From Alphaproteobacteria bacterium (GTDB taxonomy: Bacteria > Pseudomonadota > Alphaproteobacteria > UBA6615), in NCBI GenBank assembly GCA_013003285.1, contig JABDJY010000335.1, positions 1 through 8,301 of the forward strand: a DNA stretch of 8,301 bases. Direction: 5' to 3'. Shown one piece after another: positions 1 to 5,557 of this stretch (the first letter of the stretch is position 1; every line of letters begins with the position of its first letter). The notes under the pieces are model-generated. The model was not told the origin of the DNA, ran no database searches, and was given only the letters and a program-made list of their open reading frames with translations. A program made the translations under genes and the position numbers.

Positions 1-1
1 C

Positions 2-688
2 GATCAGGGCTTTCGCAAAGGGCAGGGTGTCGGCGTAGGGCAGGCCCGGCTCGGCGGTGAACCGGTTCGGTCCCGACAGCTTGATCCAGCAGCGGCCGGT
101 ATCGAGACATTCCAGCACGATCCTGAAGCCGGGTGAATCAATCCCCAGTTCGGCGGGCTGCCAGCCCATATGGTCGATGACGAAATTGCCCGGCGAGGCC
201 ATCATGGTGTCGCGCCAGGCCAGCGCCTCCGCTTCGCCGCGGAACCAGAATTGCGGGTGCCAGCCCAGCTCGTGGACGCGGGCGATCATTTGGGTGTCGA
301 TCTCGGCCGACCAGCGATAGGCGAACCGCGCGCCGACCACGCCGGCCTTATCGAGAATTTCCAGTTCACCATCGGTAATATTGGGCGCCGGCATGGCGAT
401 GCCGCGAAAGCGCTCGGGCGCGCGGCACAGGGCGTTGAGCATATATTCGTAGCAATGGCCCTGCATCAGCGACTGCACGATGACCCCGCGGGTCACCCCC
501 AGCGTGTCGTGCAGGCCCATCAAATCGTCGACCGTGCTGTCCTCCACTTCCAAGGGGCGGGCGGGATTCAAGGGGAAGCGCGCCTGCGGCCCGAAGATGT
601 GGAAATGGGTGTCGCAGGCCTCCGGCGGCGCCTTCAGGCGCGGCGTCTTGGTATCACGGACGGGCGGCGGCGATAATTTGCGGTCCAT
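2..688 (-). CDS. LigI-like amidohydrolase (2-pyrone-4,6-dicarboxylate hydrolase type), C-terminus cut by window edge
   Basis: This is a TIM-barrel hydrolase of the amidohydrolase_2 / COG3618 group, whose best-known member LigI opens the lactone ring of 2-pyrone-4,6-dicarboxylate in protocatechuate 4,5-cleavage. I see 229 codons from the ATG. CDTHFHIFGP lies at residues 25-34, with the HxH pair H28/H30 at the end of strand 1. GARF with R121 lies near the position of a LigI substrate-binding arginine, and VIDHMGW is at 170-176 with H173. The late Asp of strand 8 (usually in a GTDWPH motif) would lie beyond base 1, so the gene is incomplete here, with roughly 50-70 residues missing by family length. 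The start is set by GGGGAG nine bases upstream (698-703). It is divergent from the dioxygenase-like gene at 888. The substrate is inferred only: the group also acts on other lactones and cyclic carboxylates. The family is certain, LigI itself is not. Confidence 0.87.
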   Translation of the reverse strand, partial: MDRKLSPPPVRDTKTPRLKAPPEACDTHFHIFGPQARFPLNPARPLEVEDSTVDDLMGLHDTLGVTRGVIVQSLMQGHCYEYMLNALCRAPERFRGIAMPAPNITDGELEILDKAGVVGARFAYRWSAEIDTQMIARVHELGWHPQFWFRGEAEALAWRDTMMASPGNFVIDHMGWQPAELGIDSPGFRIVLECLDTGRCWIKLSGPNRFTAEPGLPYADTLPFAKALI

Positions 689-728
689 TACTCTCAACTC
701 CCCTGGGGCGGCTATTTTTCTTGTCCCT

Positions 729-746
729 TAGTGAGCCTAGTGAGCC
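729..746. repeat. Tandem 9-bp direct repeat TAGTGAGCC x2 (possible operator)
   Basis: TAGTGAGCC occurs twice head to tail (729-737 and 738-746) without mismatch. Read on the minus strand it is GGCTCACTA twice. If TTGACG at 767-762 is the -35 of the hydrolase gene, the repeat covers its -10 and start-of-transcription area, where a repressor would act. The 9-bp period is near one helical turn. A chance origin cannot be excluded for so short a repeat. Confidence 0.45.
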
Positions 747-875
747 GCGATTGGCGCGCGCCGTCAACCGTGTGCCGTCTGGCCGCTGCTCGCGGGGCCG
801 AAATATTGCTTTGGAATCGATTTGGGGCGAAGATACGCAGGCGTAGGGGGCGGCGCGAGATACCCGCCGCATAAT

Positions 876-880
876 GGGAG
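876..880 (+). promoter_or_regulatory. Ribosome binding site GGGAG that fixes the start at 888
   Basis: GGGAG sits seven bases before the ATG at 888. The reading frame stays open upstream to an ATG at 822, but that ATG has no such site, and the extra 22 residues (including GVGGGARYP) look like translated leader. The start at 888 is therefore preferred. Confidence 0.75.
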
Positions 881-887
881 AAAACTG

Positions 888-1496
888 ATGGATGGAAGCC
901 AAGTAGCGAAAATGCCGGAGACGGCGAAGGCGCGGGGCAAGATCGCTCCAGCGAAACTGGCCCATGTGGTGCTGAAAACACCTCCGGGACGGGTTACCAT
1001 GATGCTCGACTGGTACAAGAAAGTACTCGAAGCCGAAGCCATGTACGAGAACGAGGGTTTCGGTTTTGTCTCCTATGACAATGAGCATCACCGAGTCGCC
1101 GTGATCGGGTTCCCGGGCACCGGCGAACATATCGATGGCCATGCTGGCATGCACCATATGGCCTTCACCTACGCCAATCTGCACGATCTGGCGCACACCT
1201 ATAACCGGCTGAAGGGCGAAGGCATCACCCCGGAATTCTGCATCAATCACGGGCCGACGACGTCGATGTATTTCTTCGATCCCGACAAGAACCAGGTCGA
1301 GCTGCAGGTCGATAATGTGCCGGAAGAGAAGTTTGCCGAATATTTCGAAAACGGCGAATTCACCGAGAACCCGATCGGCGTCAAGTTCGACCCCGACGAA
1401 CTGTTCGGCCGCCTCGCTGCCGGCGAGCCGGAAGCGGACCTGTTGCAGCGCCCGGCGGGCGCGCCACCGCCGCTGGATGAATTTCCGCAGAACTAA
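888..1496 (+). CDS. VOC-family extradiol dioxygenase-like protein (biphenyl-2,3-diol 1,2-dioxygenase type, single domain)
   Basis: This 202-residue cytoplasmic protein of the vicinal oxygen chelate (glyoxalase/bleomycin resistance/extradiol dioxygenase) superfamily has one VOC module of two beta-alpha-beta-beta-beta units at about residues 21-145. The probable metal ligands are visible: H26 in LAHVVLKT, H90 in GMHHMAF, and E138 in NQVELQVD. This is the 2-His-1-Glu set of type I extradiol dioxygenases, which bind Fe(II) or Mn(II). YFFDPDKNQVELQ at 128-140 is the typical last strand. After the domain comes a tail with NPIGVKFDPDELFGRL, proline-rich at its end, of a kind I associate with proteins labelled biphenyl-2,3-diol dioxygenase in proteobacteria. 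True BphC enzymes have two modules and about 290 residues, so the specific substrate is not established and a lyase or epimerase role is possible. It is divergent from the LigI-like hydrolase and ends before a strong terminator. Confidence 0.85.
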   Translation: MDGSQVAKMPETAKARGKIAPAKLAHVVLKTPPGRVTMMLDWYKKVLEAEAMYENEGFGFVSYDNEHHRVAVIGFPGTGEHIDGHAGMHHMAFTYANLHDLAHTYNRLKGEGITPEFCINHGPTTSMYFFDPDKNQVELQVDNVPEEKFAEYFENGEFTENPIGVKFDPDELFGRLAAGEPEADLLQRPAGAPPPLDEFPQN

Positions 1497-1506
1497 ATAT
1501 CGGTAT

Positions 1507-1533
1507 AAAGGCCCGCCCCCGGCGGGCCTTTTT
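1507..1533. terminator. Bidirectional intrinsic terminator between convergent genes
   Basis: A perfect 11-bp stem (1507-1517 with 1521-1531) closes a three-base CCC loop. The GC-rich core is followed on the plus strand by five T residues (1529-1533), ten bases after the stop at 1496. On the minus strand the hairpin follows the gshB stop (1536-1534) almost directly and ends in TTTATA, so it probably serves both genes. Confidence 0.9.
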
Positions 1534-2487
1534 CTATTGCCGCGTTTCTCCGTGGCGGGTTTCGATGGCGTCCCAGATCAGCGCCGATAGGTTCGAGCCG
1601 TCGAAGCGGTCGATCTCCTGGATGCCGGTGGGCGAGGTGACGTTGATCTCGGTGAGGTAATCGCCGATCACGTCGATGCCGACGAAGATCAATCCCTGCT
1701 CTTTCAAGGCCGGCCCGATGGCGGTGCAAATATCGCGCTCGCGCGGCGTCAGATCGGTCTTCAGCGGCGTGCCGCCCACATGCATGTTCGACCGTGCCTC
1801 GCCCTGGGCCGGCACCCGATTGATGGCCCCGACCGCTTCGCCGTCGACCAGGATGATGCGCTTGTCGCCCTGGCGCACCTCCGGCAAATAGCGCTGGGCG
1901 ATGATCGGCTCGCGGTACAGGTCGGTGAAAAGTTCCAACAGCGCCGTCAGGTTTTCATTACCCGGCTCGATATGGAACACGCCGCTGCCGCCATTGCCAT
2001 AGAGCGGCTTGATGATGATGTCGCCATGTTCGGCGCGGAAGGCCTTGATGTCGTCGCTGTTCGACGTGATCAGGGTCGGTGGCATCACGCCGTCGAAATG
2101 GGTGACGAACAGCTTCTCCGGGGCGTTGCGCACGGAAACCGGGTCGTTCACCACCAGGGTCTGCGGGTGGACATGCTCGAGCACATGGGTGGCGGTGATA
2201 TAGGCCATGTCGAAGGGCGGGTCTTGGCGCATCAGCACCACATCGACCCCGGCCAGGTCGAGGGTCTGTTCGCCGCCCTTGGTGAAAAAATTGCCGGCCT
2301 CGCGGCGCACTTCGAGGGGCTGGGCACGGGCCAGCACCCTACCGTCGCGCAGGCTTAGATTTTGCGGCAGATAGTGGAACAGCGCGTGGCCGCGGGCCTG
2401 GGCTTCGAGCGCCAGGGCGAAGGTCGAATCGCCGTCGATGTCGATCGATTCGATGGGGTCCATTTGGATGGCGACGGCCAAGCTCAT
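1534..2487 (-). CDS. gshB: Glutathione synthetase
   Basis: This ATP-grasp ligase joins gamma-glutamylcysteine and glycine with ATP to form glutathione, the second step of its synthesis, in the cytoplasm. It has 317 residues, the usual length for prokaryotic GshB (E. coli 316). The N-terminal substrate domain has MDPIESIDIDGDSTF (9-23) and LMRQDPPFD (85-93). The ATP-grasp part has IIIKPLYGNGGSGVF (157-171), the glycine-rich nucleotide loop, GDKRIILVDGE (207-217), and the metal/substrate segment LTEINVTSPTGIQEI (278-292). AGGAGA (2500-2495) lies seven bases before the ATG, which supports this start. It is the last gene of the minus-strand run, 89 bp after the SirB1-type gene, and is closed by the hairpin at 1507-1533. 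Its own promoter is possible but weak (see 2523-2528). Assignment is very secure from motifs along the whole length. Confidence 0.97.
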   Translation of the reverse strand: MSLAVAIQMDPIESIDIDGDSTFALALEAQARGHALFHYLPQNLSLRDGRVLARAQPLEVRREAGNFFTKGGEQTLDLAGVDVVLMRQDPPFDMAYITATHVLEHVHPQTLVVNDPVSVRNAPEKLFVTHFDGVMPPTLITSNSDDIKAFRAEHGDIIIKPLYGNGGSGVFHIEPGNENLTALLELFTDLYREPIIAQRYLPEVRQGDKRIILVDGEAVGAINRVPAQGEARSNMHVGGTPLKTDLTPRERDICTAIGPALKEQGLIFVGIDVIGDYLTEINVTSPTGIQEIDRFDGSNLSALIWDAIETRHGETRQ

Positions 2488-2522
2488 TGCGCGTTCTCCT
2501 GAAACTTACCAGCGCGCAAGAT

Positions 2523-2528
2523 ACAATA
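2523..2528 (-). promoter_or_regulatory. Possible -10 element upstream of gshB
   Basis: The minus strand reads GCTATTGTATCTTGC just upstream of the gshB ribosome binding site. TATTGT matches four of six -10 consensus bases, as does the overlapping TATCTT. No good -35 hexamer is found 16-18 bases further upstream, where the DNA is GC-rich and includes a GGCGCGCC palindrome at 2532-2539. It could allow gshB expression independent of the genes before it, but the evidence is thin. Confidence 0.25.
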
Positions 2529-2544
2529 GCTGGCGCGCCCGCGT

Positions 2545-2582
2545 CGCCCTAATTAAGACGCCCTAATTCAGAGGTCTTAATT
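2545..2582. repeat. Short direct and inverted repeats around the SirB1-type stop codon
   Basis: CGCCCTAATT occurs at 2545-2554 and again at 2559-2568 (14-bp period). AATTAAGAC at 2551-2559 is the exact inverse complement of GTCTTAATT at 2574-2582, giving a 9-bp stem with a 14-base loop that includes the stop codon of the upstream gene. There is no T tract on either side, so it is not a standard terminator. It might stabilise the 3' end of the upstream mRNA or bind a protein. Confidence 0.4.
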
Positions 2583-3425
2583 TAGACGATTGCGCAGCTC
2601 GCCGATCAGTTGCGCGACCCGGTGTTTATCCTGGGGCGATAGGGACAAGTCGCGGCATTGCTCAAGCGCGACCATGGCGGCGCGCAAATTTCCCAGATGG
2701 GAATGCAGCAAACCGGCCTCATGCCACAGCCCGGCATTCGCCGGTGCGAACATCAGCATATCCTCGACCACAACCAGCGCCTCGGCCACCTGTTTGGCTT
2801 TAAGCAGGCGCACTTTCTTGTTGTTTTGCAGGCGGATGAGAATGTCGCGGTTGCTCGCCGGGGCGTAATGCTCGGGCAAGAGTTCCGCGTCGCCGCCGCG
2901 TGTGGCTTTTAACAATGCCCGCATATCGGAGATCTCGATAATCTTGCCGCCATTGAACGGATCGAAGATGGTGCGGTCGCCCGCCTCATCCAGCCGGGCG
3001 AGAAAATGACCGGGGAAATTCAGTCCCTCGATAGTCCATCCCAGGGTGCGGCCAGCATAGAGATAGAGGATGCCCAGGGCGATCGGCAACCCCTTACGCC
3101 GGTCGATCACCCGCATCAGGTTGATATTCTGTAAATCGTCATAAGACAGGCTGTCGCCGGTATAGCCAAGATCGCCGGAGATGACTTGATTGAGCGCCGC
3201 GAGTTGGTCTCCGGCGCCGCTACCGCTTTGGCCATAGGCGGCGGCCACATCGCTGGCGAGTTTGTCCAGATGGTCGCGGTACCGGTCCAAGGGTACGCCG
3301 GGGCGGTCGCGTGTGGCGAGCAGAAGCGCCGCTTCGCCGAGGTCGATATGGTCATCGTCGCGGCGCGCCAGCATTTGCAGCGCCGCCGCGGAATCGGTTC
3401 CCGACAATAGGGCGCTAGCGGTCAA
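2577..3425 (-). CDS. SirB1-family protein: transglutaminase-like domain plus C-terminal TPR
   Basis: This 282-residue cytoplasmic protein belongs to the SirB1 / YchA family. The N-terminal part (about 20-100) is helical. The transglutaminase-like SirB1 core carries the family signature VIDRRKGLPIALGILYLYAG (106-125) and the LNFPGHFLARL segment (135-145), whose His-containing PGHF is the most conserved piece. The C-terminal portion, from about 195, is TPR-like: HEAGLLHSHLGNLRAA (235-250) fits a TPR helix pair. SirB1 proteins have no settled biochemical role, and the cysteine of true transglutaminases is not evident, so enzymatic activity should not be assumed. The start codon is TTG, overlapping the stop of the preceding lipoprotein gene as TTGA (3425-3422). 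GGGA just upstream is too close to be a good ribosome site, so translation is probably coupled. An internal ATG at residue 18 would remove a little-conserved stretch. Confidence 0.88.
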   Translation of the reverse strand: MTASALLSGTDSAAALQMLARRDDDHIDLGEAALLLATRDRPGVPLDRYRDHLDKLASDVAAAYGQSGSGAGDQLAALNQVISGDLGYTGDSLSYDDLQNINLMRVIDRRKGLPIALGILYLYAGRTLGWTIEGLNFPGHFLARLDEAGDRTIFDPFNGGKIIEISDMRALLKATRGGDAELLPEHYAPASNRDILIRLQNNKKVRLLKAKQVAEALVVVEDMLMFAPANAGLWHEAGLLHSHLGNLRAAMVALEQCRDLSLSPQDKHRVAQLIGELRNRLN

Positions 3426-4075
3426 GTCCCGCTACTCGGCTTCACCGACGGCTGCTGCAGGCGGCGCGGATCGTCAATCAGCAGCACATGGCTGACCACT
3501 TCTTTCACGTCGGGAATATTGCGGGTGACCTGGAATACCCGGTCGAGTTCCGCCTGGTTTTGGGCGACCCCCAAAAGGTAAACGGTGCCGGCGACGGTGC
3601 GGGTCGAATAATTGATCGAGCTGATGCCGTCGGTGAATAGCAGGGCGGAATCGAGGCGCGCATTAATCAGCGCGTCGCGGGCGAAGGCCTCGATGCCGGC
3701 GCCCCGTTTGACCTGGATTTCGTTGATGACCTCGCGGACATTGTCCGGTTGCCACGCCAGTCGCGTCGCCTGGTCGGCCATTTGTGCGGTCGGCACCCGT
3801 CCCGTGAGCAGCACGCGGCCCTCATAAATTTGCAAACCGACTTGGTTGTACAGATCGAGCCCCTCGTTGAGCCATAAATCGTTGATTTCGATACGAATGC
3901 CGGCATCACGCACCGAGCCTTTGATGCCGCGTTCTTCGGACGCTGCGACGCCGGCGGTGGCGCCGGCGCCGATAACCGCACCCGTTGGGGTGCAGGCGGC
4001 CAGCAGTAACAGCGTGGCGCACAGAAAGGCAGGAAAGCGAGAAGCGTGTTTTTGGCGTGTTGCGTTCTTAGTCAT
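3422..4075 (-). CDS. BON-domain outer-membrane lipoprotein, DolP/YraP-like
   Basis: This 217-residue lipoprotein has a basic n-region (K3, R7, K9, R13), a hydrophobic run FLCATLLLLA and lipobox LAAC, with the lipidated cysteine at 28. Residue +2 is Thr rather than Asp, so outer-membrane sorting is expected. A GAVIGAGATAGVAA segment follows. Two BON domains then occur, at about 57-123 (LQIYEGRVLLTGRVP at 81-95) and 133-201 (TVYLLGVAQNQAELDRV at 164-180). In E. coli, DolP is a two-BON lipoprotein that supports outer-membrane integrity and binds anionic phospholipid at division sites. The same layout and the nearby yraN, rsmI and lpoA genes make this a DolP counterpart, although orthology is inferred. 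It lies 98 bp after yraN with no clear Shine-Dalgarno sequence, and its stop overlaps the next start. Confidence 0.9.
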   Translation of the reverse strand: MTKNATRQKHASRFPAFLCATLLLLAACTPTGAVIGAGATAGVAASEERGIKGSVRDAGIRIEINDLWLNEGLDLYNQVGLQIYEGRVLLTGRVPTAQMADQATRLAWQPDNVREVINEIQVKRGAGIEAFARDALINARLDSALLFTDGISSINYSTRTVAGTVYLLGVAQNQAELDRVFQVTRNIPDVKEVVSHVLLIDDPRRLQQPSVKPSSGT

Positions 4076-4173
4076 AAGAGCCGTGGTTAAAGTCTGAGTG
4101 TGGCGGCAATGGGGCGACTTTGCTGCAATATCTGTAGGCGGTTTCGCCGTAATTCGGCAAGCCTCTCTTGCGG

Positions 4174-4575
4174 TTACATCTGTTCCCCGTCACCGGGCCG
4201 CCAGGCATCGACGATGTGCCGGGGCCAGCGCCGGGGGGCCATAAGAATGGCGTCGAAGCGGATATCGCAGTCTGCAAAATTACGATGGCGCGCCATGAAG
4301 TCGCGCATCGCCCGGGCGATGCGTATGCGCTGGCGCGGGTTTATGGCTTCGGCAGCCGCCGTCAAATCTGTACGCGCCTTCACTTCCACCGCCACGAGAA
4401 GCGCACCACGGCGGGCAACAATGTCAATTTCGCCGGCCCGGCAGCGGTAGCCGCGGGCGAGAATCCGATAGCCCTTGGCGCGTAGCAATAACGCCGCGCG
4501 CCATTCGGCATTGCGCCCGCGCTTATACGCCGCGCGCCGGCCGGCCGAGGCTTGATCGCCCGGCGCCGGTGTCAT
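4174..4575 (-). CDS. yraN: YraN family protein (UPF0102), putative PD-(D/E)XK nuclease fold
   Basis: This 133-residue cytoplasmic protein is of typical length for UPF0102. An N-terminal helix (RGRNAEWRAALLLRAKGYRIL, 19-39, in two short parts around E24) precedes the signature GEIDIVARRG (48-57) and VEVKAR (63-68). Together D51, E64 and K66 make the D...ExK arrangement of restriction-endonuclease-like folds. RFDAILM (106-112) is the usual C-terminal strand. The family is predicted to resemble Holliday junction resolvases, but no activity is established. The ATG overlaps the rsmI stop as ATGA (4575-4572), a coupling sign, and no strong ribosome site precedes it. It is followed by a 98-bp gap before the BON lipoprotein, in which I see only small hairpins and no firm promoter. 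The rsmI-yraN pairing is widespread in proteobacteria. Confidence 0.95.
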   Translation of the reverse strand: MTPAPGDQASAGRRAAYKRGRNAEWRAALLLRAKGYRILARGYRCRAGEIDIVARRGALLVAVEVKARTDLTAAAEAINPRQRIRIARAMRDFMARHRNFADCDIRFDAILMAPRRWPRHIVDAWRPGDGEQM

Positions 4576-5525
4576 TTGTCGGGCGTATCCGCCGACAGCG
4601 CCAATGCGCGTCGGTAGACATCGCGCCGGGGCCGGCCCGATGCCGCCGCGACATGATCTACCGCATCGCGCAGGCTCATGGCGGCCAGTGTCTGCTCTAG
4701 CATGGCGTCAATCTGTCCATCGTCGAGCGCGGCCTGCGGCGCGGGCGGACCAACGACCAGAACCACTTCGCCGCGTGGCGGTCCCGATTCAGCGAAGGCG
4801 GCGGCCAACGCCGTAAGTGTTCCACGCCGCACTTCCTCGTACATTTTGGTGAGTTCGCGCACCACCGCTGCCGGCCGATCGCCCCAGCAATCGGCCATAT
4901 CGGCCAAAGTTGCCGGCACCCGGCGCGGAGATTCATAGAAAATCAGCGCCGCCGGCACGGCGGATAGCGCCGCCAGGCGTTGCCGCCGGGGGCCTTGCTT
5001 GGGTGGCAGGAACCCGGAGAACAGAAAGCTATCGGTGGGCAGGCCCGCCAGTGACAGCGCGGCGATGGCGGCAACCGGCCCGGGGGCCGTGGTAACCGGA
5101 ATGTCGGCGGCAATGGCGGCCTGCACCAGCCGGTAACCCGGATCGGAAATTAGCGGTGTTCCGGCGTCGCTAACCAGCGCCACGATCTCGCCCTTTTGTA
5201 GGCGTTTGATGAGTCGGGGCAGCGCGGCGGGCGCATTATGATCGTGATAGGCCGTGGTCGGTGTGTTGATATCGTAGTGCGAGAGCAACCGTCGCGTGAT
5301 GCGGGTATCTTCGCAGGCGATCAGGTCGGCGCCGCGCAAAGTATCGAGCGCGCGCAGGGTGATGTCGCCAAGATTGCCAATCGGCGTCGCAACAAGGTAC
5401 AAGCCCGGCGCCAATGGTGTGTGGCGCGGTTGCCGCGACACGGTTGGATCGCTAGGCTCGCCTTCGCGTTTGCCGGAAGGGTCGGGCGCTGTTGAACCGG
5501 GTGAAGTGGATTGACGTGGTGTCAC
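4572..5525 (-). CDS. rsmI: 16S rRNA (cytidine(1402)-2'-O)-methyltransferase
   Basis: RsmI transfers a methyl group from S-adenosylmethionine to the ribose 2'-OH of C1402 of 16S rRNA in the ribosomal P site. The tetrapyrrole-methylase-type fold is clear: GLYLVATPIGNLGDIT (41-56), CEDTR (71-75), VALVSDAGTPLISDPGYRLV (115-134, the SAM-binding loop), TAPGPVAAIAALSLAGLP (146-163), FLPPK (172-176), and FYESPRR (196-202). The C-terminal helical domain (about 268-317) includes SLRDAVDHVAAASGRPRRDVYRRAL, here in two adjoining blocks, a typical RsmI end. The start shown is a GTG and adds a 37-residue Pro/Ser/Thr-rich extension before the core. An in-frame GTG at 5441 (residue 29) would shorten it, but neither has a good ribosome site. 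The gene is divergent from lpoA, and its stop overlaps yraN. Confidence 0.96.
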   Translation of the reverse strand: MTPRQSTSPGSTAPDPSGKREGEPSDPTVSRQPRHTPLAPGLYLVATPIGNLGDITLRALDTLRGADLIACEDTRITRRLLSHYDINTPTTAYHDHNAPAALPRLIKRLQKGEIVALVSDAGTPLISDPGYRLVQAAIAADIPVTTAPGPVAAIAALSLAGLPTDSFLFSGFLPPKQGPRRQRLAALSAVPAALIFYESPRRVPATLADMADCWGDRPAAVVRELTKMYEEVRRGTLTALAAAFAESGPPRGEVVLVVGPPAPQAALDDGQIDAMLEQTLAAMSLRDAVDHVAAASGRPRRDVYRRALALSADTPDK

Positions 5526-5557
5526 GACTTTTAGTTTTCCTGACCAAGCTAACGCAT

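Larger units (their letters stand above)
689..887. promoter_or_regulatory. Divergent intergenic control region, about 200 bp
   Basis: This 199-bp gap separates two divergent start codons and must hold both promoters. For the minus-strand gene, TTGACG (plus-strand 762-767) is a good -35 match, but the hexamer 17-18 bases further on (CTCACT or TCACTA) is a poor -10. For the plus-strand gene, TTGCTT at 806-811 and TTGGAA at 811-816 are possible -35 elements with only weak -10 partners (around 829-839). A 10-bp GC palindrome, GGCGCGCGCC, lies at 753-762, a 9-bp palindrome-like CCCCTGGGG at 700-708, and a tandem repeat at 729-746. I see no convincing small ORF or RNA gene here. That the region regulates both genes follows from the arrangement; the individual promoter elements are weak guesses. 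Confidence 0.5.

Noticed and set aside
170..676. Long plus-strand frame (168 codons) opposite the amidohydrolase
   Set aside because: It is fully antisense to a gene with clear family motifs, and its Arg/His/Ala/Gly-rich composition is typical of shadow frames in GC-rich DNA.
654..1250. Minus-strand frame (198 codons) crossing the divergent gap and the VOC gene
   Set aside because: Its composition mirrors the VOC coding strand, and it has no recognisable domain and no ribosome site.
888..1496. Naming the VOC gene bphC
   Set aside because: BphC enzymes have two VOC modules and about 290 residues; this protein has one module, so the symbol would overstate the evidence.
1780..2358. Plus-strand frame (192 codons) opposite gshB
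   Set aside because: It is a shadow of gshB. The sequence is His/Gln/Asp-rich and matches no family I know.
2553..2567. CtrA-like site (TTAA, seven bases, TAAT)
   Set aside because: The second half departs from TTAA, and a stop-codon/AT-rich repeat explains the bases equally well.
4076..4173. Possible promoter or small RNA in the 98-bp gap between yraN and the BON lipoprotein gene
   Set aside because: On the minus strand a TTGCCG is followed 18 bases later by TACAGA, only a weak -10, and the visible hairpins have four-base stems. This is not enough to call.
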